Source of the DNA: Topomyia yanbarensis
Lineage: Eukaryota > Arthropoda > Insecta > Diptera > Culicidae
Reading direction: 5' to 3'
Length of the DNA stretch: 64,000 nt
NCBI RefSeq assembly: GCF_030247195.1
Contig: NC_080671.1
Location: 31,799,543-31,863,542 of the forward strand
Made by a program: the position numbers and the translations under genes. Under the pieces are notes generated by a model. It had not been told where the DNA came from. It saw only the letters and a program-made list of their open reading frames with translations, and made no database searches. Below are positions 11,178 through 21,821 of this stretch, one piece after another (the stretch's first letter is position 1; each line of letters starts with the position of its first letter).

Positions 11178-11739
11178 AAAAAACACAGCGCAGTGATCTG
11201 CTTCGCCAGCCGTTCAACAGGGAACTGAGCGTGTCTGGCCAAGCCCGTTCTTTAAATAGTCGATGATGACGTCATTCATAGAAGCGTAGCGCGCTAGGTA
11301 CACCAATCTGTCGTACAGGGCTTGGGAAGCGCTATCTTCTGTGTGTTAATGTGCGATATTTTGACAAGGTTGTATATTATTTAATTTTTTTAATGCCATG
11401 ATATCAAAAATCTTTGGGTTTATCTGTTGGAATCTATTCTTAGAAGTATTTCGGGGCGATTTGTGCAAAAAAATTGAAAAGTTATCGTGAGATGGCTGAA
11501 TTATATGCGTTTAAAATTGGACCACTTTTCCGTTACATACCATTTTTGTAGAATTTGCAAAGTGCACCCCCATATCGAAAACAAAGACGTAGTCCTACGT
11601 CAAAAAAAAAACCTATTTGTGTCACAAGTAAGCAACTGATCATGAGTTATACAGTTCTGATTGCTGACAAGAAACAACGAAATCGAAACCTGGATTCGTC
11701 TAACAAGCCGTTGCGAATCATTATGTTGTATTTCTCCCT

Positions 11740-11810
11740 AAGAGGCTATTCGCCTCTTTTCAGGCAAGGTAATCGATTTGCCAACTATGCTATGTCCGTC
11801 TCCAGGTGAA
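11740..11810 (-). mobile_element. SINE fragment (tRNA-like head, no B box)
   Basis: On the minus strand the sequence GACATAGCATAGTTGGCAAA resembles the A-box part of a tRNA-derived SINE. It passes directly into GAAAAGAGGCGAATAGCC without the B box. A near-identical head occurs on the minus strand at 36,495-36,550. Only this piece is present. Confidence 0.5.
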
Positions 11811-11849
11811 AGTTGGATTAAACCATTTTGCGAACGAAAGGCTTAATAC

Positions 11850-12290
11850 TCAACTTTACCTCATCAAAATCATTGCGGTCGAACAATCCGATTGCTCAGA
11901 ATCATGATCGAATGTATTTCAGACTTCCACGCCAAACACCTCGGTTGAACAAAGTTAACAAGTAAGGGCTCTGCTTCGAAGTAACCCACCGATTTCCACC
12001 TCGGAACCAATACCGAGAGAACTGGCTCGCTCTCTACCAGTTACCATGTACTTCGTCTTGTCAGAGTTTAAAGTCAATCCGATTCCCTTCTAAAAAGTTC
12101 AAATGCCTCTTCGACTGCTCTACGATCAACGCTGATGATATCGACGTCATCAGGGGCCATGAAACGTGTGAGATCTTGTGTGATGGTTCAGTTCTTTTGC
12201 ATATTAAATCTCCGTATTGCACCTTTTAGCGCTATACTGAACAATGGATTAGAGACAGTGCACGGTGGTGCGAAATCTCAAACTCAGTTG
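11850..12290 (-). pseudogene. RTE-clade-like reverse transcriptase fragment
   Basis: The minus strand encodes DDVDIISVDRRAVEEAFELF at about 12,090-12,165, followed after a frame change by a phrase like TLNSDKTKYMV (about 12,030-12,070). Both match the region after the catalytic Asp-Asp box of RTE-type LINEs. The usual FADD is here APDD, frames shift repeatedly, and stops occur. It is a decayed scrap. Confidence 0.65.
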
Positions 12291-12599
12291 GCTCTGGTTT
12301 TAATTAAATTTGGGCCGCTGAATCCATTGTAGCTATCATCAAATCATTTTGAAATCCCATCATTCTTTTTTTTCGATTAAATTTAAGCAAATTCAATGAA
12401 GAGTTTCGAATGAGAACGGAGTGGTAAAGCATCAAAGCTTTTCCTTAGGATTTTCCGAAGCATGGTTCAGGAACTTGTAATTTGAAATACAAGTGATCGA
12501 GCGTTTTCGGGCTTTCGATTCTCTCGCTGATAAAACGACAAAAAAGAGTCTTTTGATTTCATTGGGTGAGTGAGGGTTATAAGCGATGCTTCTTGAAGT

Positions 12600-13010
12600 C
12601 ACCATTTTAGCTTGCCTTTTTGAGCGTTAATATGGACATGTAATTGAGCTAAGTCTAGCATTGCTTCCAATGCTATCGTTTAGGCCGATTTCATTACCCT
12701 TATGATCACCGGAAAAGCAACTCTTTGAACTTTTGTTAGTTCTAGACAAGCCTTTTTGCTTGGGCCACCACACCATCAAAGCATATGCAACCATTCTCCT
12801 AACACTGATGACCATGTCGTCTTCGTAGCCCGTGACATCCCAGAATTTCCAGTTCATTCAGGAGGCCGTGTACTACCAAAGGCCACAGAAGGGGTGACAG
12901 CACTCTTCCTTGAGGACGGCCTCTAGTGGTTCTCATGGTTATTGTCTCACCTCCCTGCGCCACAACCACAGTTCCGCAACATTTTAGTAATCCATTCGAC
13001 AGTGGGACAC
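12600..13010 (-). pseudogene. R1-like non-LTR reverse transcriptase fragment
   Basis: In one minus-strand frame (about 12,845-12,930) lies TTRGRPQGRVLSPLLW, a form of the reverse transcriptase motif with the PQG and SPLLW core typical of R1-related LINEs. In the next frame (from about 12,857 down) comes GYEDDMVISV, a damaged form of GYADDIVI, the catalytic box. The two are one frameshift apart, and Ala is replaced by Glu in the box. This is a separate element from the RTE-like scrap beside it. Confidence 0.7.
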
Positions 13011-13319
13011 TGTATCTCCTTTGATTGTCGATGAAGCGTTATGTTGGGCGTTTTTTGTTTGCTAGGCATTTTCAACCTTTTTGATAAGATGGTGCGATGC
13101 GTAACAGTTGATTTGTCAGTTTATAGGCAAACCTTTTATTATTCAGTGGTTGCATGCCGTGCAATTCAATCGTTAAGTGAAGATTAATTATCCATTTGAA
13201 ATATTCTTGGTCGCTTTACGAAGAATTACCAATATCTTATCTCTGAAGTGCCATTAGGTAGAAGCCTGCGTGATGTATGGAAAAAATTGTAACAGATGAG
13301 TCGAATGTATTTTTGATTT

Positions 13320-13340
13320 AAGATGATATTTAAAATTTAA
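13320..13340. repeat. Left target-site duplication
   Basis: 21 bases beginning AAGATGATATTT, repeated exactly at 15,415-15,435 after the poly(A). The first one or two A bases are ambiguous because they could belong to the tail. Confidence 0.92.
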
Positions 13341-15414
13341 CCCTCTCGCAGGTTGATGGGATTGACGGTATTGTAAACATCATCAAGCCACAATATATTC
13401 AATAGAGTTATCTACCTTCGCTCTTTTTAGTTTTTATTTGCACCAAGTTCTACTACTAGAGGTTAATTAGTTCTCATGTTAATAATCCACCAAACATTAT
13501 GACTACTGAGGATTTGATTTATATAAGAAGCCCGCTTCAAGATGTTGATTACAATACGCCTCGATAGTGGTGTGTCGAGGAGGCCGGGAGGGCTGATATG
13601 AGCCTTTTGTCTGTTCTATACCTTTCCTCTATTCACCAGCTCATAACCAACAATCAACCAGTAACAAATAGATAATTGAGAAAGGATGTGCTATGTGTGG
13701 TGATTGGCTATTCAAGTATTAGTAGTGTTTGAAGTACTAATGTATGTCTCATGTGATGATCATAATTTCAGCTGTATCTTGTACCTATCTAATCTATTAC
13801 GTCTCTCATATATTGTCTTTTATTTCTTCTTTTCGAGTCCTATACTGCCATTCTACACCCGCCTTCAGCTGAATCAACAACGATGGTGATAGTGAACGCC
13901 TTAACACTCACACATTCTCAAACGCGGTCTCAGCGGGAACCTACAAAAATGCCATCGTGCACGCGATTACGAATCGGTCACGTCCGAAAGTCTATCCTTG
14001 ATCCTAGAAGCCTAGGTCCATGCCTTCAGCTGGACCAATTAAGAAAATACGCCCATACCTATTAGACAACACGTCTCATGGCAACATGACCGGGAACCCT
14101 ATCGATATAAACGATCCCACTCTCTGCCAGAATTCAAACCGCGCACTGAAAATTTAATATCAGACTCACGGTTCGCGCAACCATTCAAGAACACACGTTA
14201 CAAAATCACGTCAGCGCACAAACGTTAGAGCCCCTCGCGATTTTCCAAGCAACCTACGAACTCGCAAACATGATTACACCCCGGTGATAAGGTGAAAATC
14301 TCAGCACTCATAAACTTACCAACACGATCTCAAGTGTCAACCTACAAACTCCCGTGCTCGCGCCATCATGAATCGGGATCGTCCGGAAGTATCTATCCTC
14401 GGTACAAACAATCTAGATCCTTGTTAATTATTAAAAAAATAATAAAATTGAAAAATAACTACCATATCCACTAGACAAAACGTTCCATGGCGACATGACC
14501 GGAACTTTAGTGACATGGGGTAACTCTCTCCCTGTCAGAATGTGATCCGTACACCGAAAACTAAAGATCAGAATGACGGTCCGCGAATATATGAATCGCC
14601 GCAGGGTTTCAAAATCGAATTTATACACGCGAAGTCACATACACGCGAGCACACGCGACAAACACGTCAACATACGAACTCTTAAGCCCTTCGCGATCAT
14701 CTACGCACACCTATGCCCGCGATCGCGTAAACTTGATAACACTGCGGCAATTGTGTGAACGTTTTAGTACTTACGAAGTTACAAACGCGATCTCAAACGC
14801 CAACCCGCAAATGCGCGATCATGAATCGGTCACGTCCGGAAATCTTTAACCTTCATTCTAGCAATTTAGGTCCATACATTCAGTTGGACCAATAAAAAAA
14901 AATAAAGCTCATATCCCCACTAGACCACGCGTTCTACGACGACATGATTGGGAACTCTAATGATATGGAAGAACCCACTTCCTTCTGGAATCTGAACCGT
15001 ACACAAAAAATTAAATATCAGATTCACGGTCCGCGCGCGATCATTCTAGAACACACGCGAATATGCGAAAGGCACACAGTTATGAAATAGAATTTATGCA
15101 CGCGAAGTTACACGTTAGCACACGCGACATACAAACGCACACGCGATCGAGTACATTAACGTACAAATGTTCGAGCCCTTCGCGATGATACACGCGATTC
15201 CGAGTCCCTACGCCCGCACATGCCTGAACCGTACAATGAATATCACATTCAGAATCACGGCCCGCTACAATTGGCCTATTGCAGTGTTTTATTGGGCGAC
15301 ATTGCCTGTCTCGTCTGCAAATTGTAGTATGTGATTCTGACGGGGAGCCCTTCCGAGAACCTAGCTCTACAGCTCCAGTAGGACAACTCTCGAAAAAAAA
15401 AAAAAAAAAAAAAA
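13341..15414 (+). mobile_element. Non-coding LINE-mobilised element with internal tandem repeats and poly(A)
   Basis: The element begins CCCTCTCGCAGGTTGATGGG and ends in a run of A at about 15,393-15,414. A 21-base duplication (beginning AAGATGATATTT) flanks it at 13,320-13,340 and 15,415-15,435. Its inner part (13,880-15,240) consists of diverged units of about 410-450 bp, marked by CATGGCGACATGACCGGGAA-like phrases at about 14,080, 14,489 and 14,937. The phrase CGCGA is abundant throughout. There is no open frame resembling a protein. Long target duplication plus poly(A) shows insertion by target-primed reverse transcription using enzymes in trans. It is too long and has no tRNA, 5S or 7SL head, so it is not a usual SINE. 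Related copies lie at 21,822-26,063. Confidence 0.85.
15226..15393 (+). other. Conserved 3' module with stem-loop, before poly(A)
   Basis: TCAGAATCAC (about 15,249) pairs with GTGATTCTGA (about 15,331), and CTACAATT (15,265-15,272) pairs with AATTGTAG (15,320-15,327). Together they make a two-part stem around a loop of about 47 bases. The block is conserved in two more copies (about 23,514-23,680 and 25,900-26,054), including the loop phrase TGTTTTATTGGG and the following GGGAGCCCTT. Position just before the tail suggests recognition by the reverse transcriptase that mobilised it (inference). Confidence 0.7.
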
Positions 15415-15435
15415 AAGATGATATTTAAAATTTAA

Positions 15436-15942
15436 TCGGAACTTATAGGAAGACGACTCATCAGAATCTTCCACACGTTTCGTCGAGTTGGAGCTTTAGA
15501 ACGGTATAAGATGTAAGATGCGATGCGACCCATAAAGCATTGTTTATTTTATAGTAGTTTAGTTAGACGTCGAGTACACTATCGCTCAAGAAAAACAATC
15601 TTGATTAGTTTTTGATTTTTTTTTGATAGCCGGCTACCGAGAATACTCTGTTTTTTAAACAAAAGCAATTTGAACTCCAAGCAGTCTAATCTAATCTTAT
15701 CTGCGTAATTTTCAGAATTAGTATTTCATGCAACAGTATTTCGACAGATTTCGTTATTTTCTCTCTACGATTTTTTTCTGGGTTAAAAACTATCGACATA
15801 AACACAGTACTAAGTACTAATGATACAGCGAAATATTATAAATCAAGGAAAACATTTCCTATTCTTCATTTCGGATTGTTTGTAAAATACGCGTATAAGA
15901 GTGAACAGAATGCCTCTTCAATTTAATCTCGGTAATCACTAG
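15436..15942. other. No supported gene
   Basis: AT-rich flank of the preceding insertion. Nothing recognised. Confidence 0.4.
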
Positions 15943-16362
15943 CACTATTCTCAGTACTATGCTATATTTCACCCTAAGGAGGAAAATTTGGTAAAAACCA
16001 AAATATCTCACCAGGGTGAAAATTTGTTGGTAAAAACCAGTCTTTGTACAGGAGGGCACAAATCCTTATTTCATACTATGTTGCGTTTCGGCTTCGCCTC
16101 ATCAGAAACCGACACTAACACATTGAAATATAGCATAGTACTTTCGCATAGGCCTGCTAAGCCAAGACAAGTTTCGGCTTCACTTGTGTCTCATCGGCAT
16201 AAACTTCTGCTCGAACGGGACATCACGTTTGATCAGTCGTTTGATTGAACCACATAGTGTGTTTTAGTTTTAAGGGATTTGCGTCAAGCCGGCGCTAATC
16301 TATTCCGACAATGTGTTAGTGTCGGTTTCTGATGAGGCGAAGCCAAAACGCAACATAGTATG
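15943..16362. mobile_element. Cluster of nested inverted repeats, MITE-like
   Basis: The arms at 16,072-16,124 and 16,310-16,362 are about 53 bp long and nearly perfect, beginning CATACTATGTTGCGTTTCGG. A second pair, AGTACTATGCTATATTTCA at about 15,953 against about 16,124-16,142, overlaps it. ACTATTCTCAGTA occurs both just left (about 15,944) and just right (about 16,363) of the cluster and may be a target or element duplication. There is no coding frame. The pattern fits nested foldback-type MITEs. Confidence 0.7.
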
Positions 16363-16363
16363 A

Positions 16364-17560
16364 CTATTCTCAGTATTTTCATTAAATTCCTCTAAAGTTT
16401 TTTTCTCAACTTGAAAGTAATAGCAATCTTCTTTCTAGTATGCTGCAATTGCATTAATTCCATACCGGACGGAGATTGAGCGAATGCGGCAACCCCTGGT
16501 TGCTAATCCGTTGTTCATAAAGAATCAATAAATAATAATACCCGGGGGTAACAAAGCATCCTTCAATGTACAACTATTGGTTATCCCAAGTTGTTCATTG
16601 ATCCATGCCGGCGGCGGCCAGGTCCAAACGTAAATCACGACCGGACAGGGAAGGAATATTAATCAGACACTTTCTTCTATTAGAGGCCTTATATACTACT
16701 GCGCACTCTACAAGTAGCACGGGAGGAGGATTGTTAGTAAGGATACGGATTCGAAAATGTGCTGGAGTTCGAGCGTTATTCAATATTTTGGGAGTCTTTG
16801 GTCGCCCGGTCACCAGGAGATTCATTAGGTGCCTGAAATACGTTTTAGAAATATCGCAACGGAAAATTTCGAGAAAATCTGTGGACTAGTATTTTTAAAG
16901 AAGACAAACGCCAAAGGGAAAGGCACCAAAAAATTTCAAATCGAAAAAAAAACTTTCGAGGGGCAAACAAACTGTAGATACGACTAAAAAATGTCGATTG
17001 TTTTCGCAACAAGCCTATCAAATAACTTTGAGCAGCCCCAAATAAAATTGATGCTTATTTGAGGCCGCTCAAAATTATTTCATATTCTTGTCGAAAAAAA
17101 AATCTTGAGCTGAAAATCTTTTTCTTTATATTTCGTTCATTTAAAACAGCTCAATGCATTAGCTTAACTGAGCCAAGGATCTTTTAATATTTACAATGCG
17201 TAAATAGAAATAAATAAACCGAATTTATTATATATCCATCGCATCGTGCGTACGCGTTTTGTACATCGCGTAAATATCTTCTTTCTTATCGGAGGTCATG
17301 CATCGCCTGCTGTTATTTGGAGGTCGCTTTGTCCGCTTTCTTTTGTTTAATTGTTCCCGTACAAGCCCTCCTCGCTATTGATGTTATTTAAGTTTTCACG
17401 ATTAACTGCCTTGGATTGTATGTTGGACCTACGAATCACGATCGCATATCCGTGTTTTTTCGTTTACTTAATCTTTGGTGATACTGGTTCTGTTGTTATG
17501 GCATTCGATGGTTTCTAAGCAGCAAGTACGTTGTTTGTTATTTAGGTGATGTTGATGAGG
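16364..17560. other. No supported gene
   Basis: Only short, overlapping open frames. An imperfect hairpin occurs around 17,017-17,081 (TTGAGCAGCCCC against GGCCGCTCAA). Nothing nameable. Confidence 0.35.
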
Positions 17561-17653
17561 ACTGTTTATTGGGTTTGTTGCAGTTGATATTGTTTTGTAA
17601 CAGGTTTTTGTAAATGGTTTTTGGTAGAGTGTCTTTTTTGCGGAACTGATACT

Positions 17654-18037
17654 CTATCCTTCATATGTGATTTTAAATTTAGTAACGTCTTCAGGTAAAA
17701 AGGAATAGGTTTTGCACCTTGCATTGTCACAACACGAATGCCGCCGGAAATACTTTCTCCAGGTTTCAAACATAACGTATTCCGATATGATAGCTGCAAT
17801 GAACCGATTACTATTACGGTGGGATAGATCGTGCAGACGTACATCAATCTTATCATCGTCCATATAAACGGGTATCCTGATTCTAACATTGGCATCTTTA
17901 CCAACGTGTTGTAAGTTGTTTTCCTTAGCAAAGTTTGGTGGATATGGATGACGACGACACCTAAGTAAAGGATGCATTCGCACATATAATAAATGTTCCA
18001 CTTCGCGAACATTAGAGCGAATAGGGCCTGTATTCAA
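17654..18037 (-). CDS. Hypothetical 127-codon open frame
   Basis: The frame starts MNTGPIRSNVREVEHL and continues with a mixed, protein-like composition, including a phrase VRIRIPVYMDDDKIDVRL that alternates like beta strands. Four cysteines lie in its latter half. A second minus-strand frame (17,566-18,012) overlaps it, so the region is open in two frames, which weakens both. A possible acceptor (ACAG) lies just upstream of its start region. I recognise no family. It might be an exon, a viral or transposon relic, or chance. Confidence 0.25.
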   Translation of the reverse strand: MNTGPIRSNVREVEHLLYVRMHPLLRCRRHPYPPNFAKENNLQHVGKDANVRIRIPVYMDDDKIDVRLHDLSHRNSNRFIAAIISEYVMFETWRKYFRRHSCCDNARCKTYSFLPEDVTKFKITYEG

Positions 18038-18039
18038 CC

Positions 18040-18900
18040 ATCATGAAATAAGCGATCGACACAGCGATGATAAAAATACCGTGCTTTATTATTCACACTG
18101 ACTTTGGCCGCCTGTTGTTTTTCTATAACTTTGCTTGCTTATAGCACTGGCGAGATAAGTGTACACAGCAGACTATAAGTAGAAACGATTGGTAAACTGT
18201 ACTGTTTACAAGCAGAGCGATTTTATCATCCGAGCTGATCAAGAAACTAGAATGAAAACCTTATTTTGTACATCAGACATACTAGCAATTTCATGCGTGC
18301 GTACTTTGTTATTATCCTAACTACTAGAAAGGCAAGCAAGCAGGTTTATAACGAATAGATTCGAAGAATGATCAAAATTAATTTACTTATTTCGTATAAA
18401 AATTGGAATTTCTAAAAGATGCAGGAAATGAAGCATGCATAGAGTCCTGTTTTGTCGCTTCTTATGACATAAGAGTAGGAACTCGGTGGACAAATTTTTG
18501 GCTTCTGCCGTTGGATGTTATACTACCTCTAGACTGGGTTTGTCTGGAGCAAGATAATTGTGATATCAACCTCCTAGTGGACAGTAGCACTTGATGTTAC
18601 GCGTGGGTATTACTCCTACAACCTTCTACAACAAAATTGGAGGCAGTAAGAATGGAAAGAAATTAATTTTTACCAATTTAAAACAACAATGTGCTAGAAC
18701 TAGAAAATGCAGATGATAGGGGAATTAAGGGACTCCTGGTTTTGTCGTTTTTTTGTAACAATAATCAAGCTATATTATTATGCTCAAAGTGAAGAATGGT
18801 TAACATGGCAATAAATAATATAGTACATGTACTACTTAAAAGTAATCAGTACAAGGAGAACAATTAACTTAAAGAATATGATTTTACAGACTGATATGAC
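18040..18900. other. No supported gene
   Basis: AT-rich. A 63-codon open frame at 18,403-18,594 has no known motif. No terminal repeats seen. Confidence 0.35.
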
Positions 18901-18904
18901 AGCC

Positions 18905-19095
18905 TCAAACCTCAACCCTCACACATGATCCAACAGTCATCATTTAACTCAGACAAGACCATGCGTATTCCTCACGCACTTTCAATACCTTGTGGATTAG
19001 TTATCTAGCTGCTCAAATAAACACTAAACAAACAAATAAATTAGTTTGCTCCAAATCCAAATAAATGTCAGCTCGATTGGCACAATATTTTCAAA
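18905..19095 (+). repeat. Dispersed repeat family A, copy 2
   Basis: Starts near CAACCCTCACACATGATCCA, passes through GACAAGACCATGCGTATTCC and GGATTAGTTATCTAGCTG, and ends near ATGTCAGCTCGATTGGCAC. Same order as the other copies; the 3' part beyond the last phrase seems to be missing. Confidence 0.8.
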
Positions 19096-19099
19096 AAGT

Positions 19100-21820
19100 T
19101 AGGATTAACATCCAAAGCCAATGCGTTGCATTTAGCTATATCTGGAAATTAAAAATCAGCGACGCGATAAACATGCGTGTTTTCCTCTATTCTTGGATGG
19201 AACAAAAACATTTCTTATAATTAAATCCCCAAAAACCCGTTCGATGTCCAAATAGCAACCGATGATCTCGCCAAATTCGTTTTTTGGCTAGTGCCAAAAA
19301 TTGATTAAGCGAACCTGTGAACTGGCCAAATGCAATGAACGATGTGGTTTTTTTTCCTAAAACACAGAAGGACTATTTTAACAAGAAAGCTATTAACTTG
19401 AGTTCGTGTGGATCACACTCTTTAGGTTTAAAATAAAAATTATGACATTAAACTTTTTACATTAATCACGCCCTCCTTCCTCTTTGTCATATTATGCAGT
19501 AGCCACCTACAATCAGTAACGAATTGATCTTCGTACCGCGCATTCAGACTCCATGGATTCAAAGAGCCCCAATTCCCAGGTGCCGGCAAACACCTTGCCC
19601 AGAGCACTGTCCCCAACGAAAACCCACGCCCGCCTACAATTATGTGAGCAATGTCGCCTCGTAAGCTGCAATACCCCGCACTGGCAGTGACAGCACGTGT
19701 CGTCGAACCACTTTTGTTTTTTTTTTGCTGAGTTGTGATCGTTTATTTTTTTCCTATTCAAACTTGGTTGGTTGGTTGGAAGTTTCAATTAAGACACCGG
19801 TTTCTATGTTAGTAGAGCACAGCCAGTCGGACATTCCAACGGCAAACTGCACCAGATTCGGTAGGTAGGTAGGTATATACGTGAACCTACTTGGCACTGC
19901 GAGAGTACCAAACACCACACGCTGGGTTTTTGGGCCCTCGGTGGTTCGCTGTCCATTGGATTCCGTGGCATACTATTAGCTGTTAATCGAACGATCGAGG
20001 AAAAAAATACATTTCTCGCATGCCCCTGTTTTTTTGCGTTCCAACCGATTGCTCTCCGCATTGAATCGGAATTCTCGTTCGTTTTGTCCATGTCACATAC
20101 AACGAGAAAAAAAACTAAACAACAGAATCCAGACCCAACTTGTGATTCGTTTGAAAGTGAATATTCGGAATGTGTTACAAAATGCCTTCCGAAAATATTT
20201 CTCCTCAAGCACACGATGTTTCAGCAGATAATTACCAGTCAGTTACAGCGTGAAGGCAGCTCGACGAAAAAAAAAACCTAGTGAAAAGAAGGGAAATTTG
20301 AGTAACTTTTTTTTCGTTCGCTGCCGAGTGAATTCAGCTTTCCCAGCCCAGTGAGAAGATAACCTTATTATATTGTTATGGTTATTAGCAAGTCCTCCCA
20401 GCACCTGCGTCCTCGACGTCTGCCGCCCTCGATCTTCGTTGGAAAAATTGCGCCACTCCATCCAGCACACACACACACACACACACTTTACTTTGATCGA
20501 TATGCACGCCGAGATGCGGAACATATGTAAAATGCATGTAAAGTGCATCAATAATCGGTTTTTCAACGTTCGCAAAGTGCTATGAAGTGCTCTGTCTGAT
20601 GCGTCTTCTCTAGGCCCCGATTTCTTCGGCATATGGTGAAGAAGGCGGGTGGAGGGCTGCACGGAGGGGAGATGATATGCGTCGTCTGTCTGCCAAAACA
20701 AAAACAAAACGATTTGTGGAGAGTCACACTCGGTGCACTACCTTCCACTCACTCCATAGGGTTTGCGTTGTGCGCATAGTGCACTGGCACAACCCACTTA
20801 GAGAGAGGGAGAGAGAGATAGAATAAGTGAGTCAGAGTTGCTAGTTTACGATGTGTTGTATTTTGGATTAACGACTTTCATTGTGGGAACATAAAAAAAC
20901 AATATACCGTAGTCAAGAATGTTAAATTAGTATGGCTATTGGTTTTGTTCCCTTTATTATGGGATGTGATATAGTACAATCGCCGTGGTTTGCTGGCCGA
21001 ATCATCGGTCGAATTAACTATGATCTAATCAACAATTAGAACTTCTAATCTTGCGGGTTTGCTTGTGAACATAAATTGTGTTCCTTTTTGGATTCAACGC
21101 CTGTGTAGTGGCCAAATTGACTGCGACATACTGATGAGACTAAGACTTTAATGCTAATTTACTAAAAAAGCTGTCGAAGTTCTTCACCTCAACATACTGA
21201 GTGATTGCTTGCAGCCAGTAAACCCGAAAAGCCTGCCTTTACCGAACTTTTAACCGAGGAATAAAACTGTAAGTCTATCGATCCTGGAGCGAGCAGCAAA
21301 TAGTCCTTCTCCTGGATTCTGCCGGATTCAATGAAATTCGCTTATACATCGAGCACGCTTACAAATATAATTTATCTGCGAAAGGTCGAATTAGAATCCG
21401 TACAGTCGAAGCCGATAATTCAAATTAGAGATTCAATTGAACAGACGTACCCTGAAATCCAAAAATGGCGATTTCCGTTTATCTCCTGTTCGTCAGGATC
21501 GGTTTTATGAGCATTTGAATATTTTCATGTCTTCAACAAAGTTATTTTCAATATCGTTCTCAAAAAACTTAACTGAAGACTCCAAGTCTTAAAGTAATAT
21601 TTTTAGCTAATTCCTCAAAACTAATTAAAAGAATTAATCGCCAAAATAATTTGTTTTCTAGGGATACACTGTAGTATGTTGTAAAACTTAATCGAAGACA
21701 CTAAATCTACGAAGTCGACGGTTTCGAAATGACGTGATCTTGACCGTAAAAACTGCTTTTGATCATATATTTCAGCATTTTTGACTTCGAAAGTAACTTG
21801 AGAACATGAGTTTGTCTCCT
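19100..21820. other. Long stretch with no supported coding gene; middle part repeat-poor
   Basis: The part from about 19,500 to 20,830 is less AT-rich and contains a CA run, a GA-rich run at about 20,800-20,822 and an initiator-like CCAGTCAGTTACAG at about 20,230. It resembles a 5' untranslated or promoter region of an insect gene, but no exon can be proven. Open frames there run through the CA repeat or through low-complexity sequence. From 20,830 to 21,820 there is only AT-rich sequence. Confidence 0.3.
20466..20486. repeat. CA microsatellite
   Basis: Uninterrupted CA dinucleotides, just over ten units. They create a Cys-Val run in the minus-strand open frame, which is therefore not good evidence of a gene. 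Confidence 0.95.
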
Positions 21821-21821
21821 T

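Noticed and set aside
20243..20707. 154-codon minus-strand frame
   Set aside because: Contains a Cys-Val run made by the CA microsatellite, with no domain.
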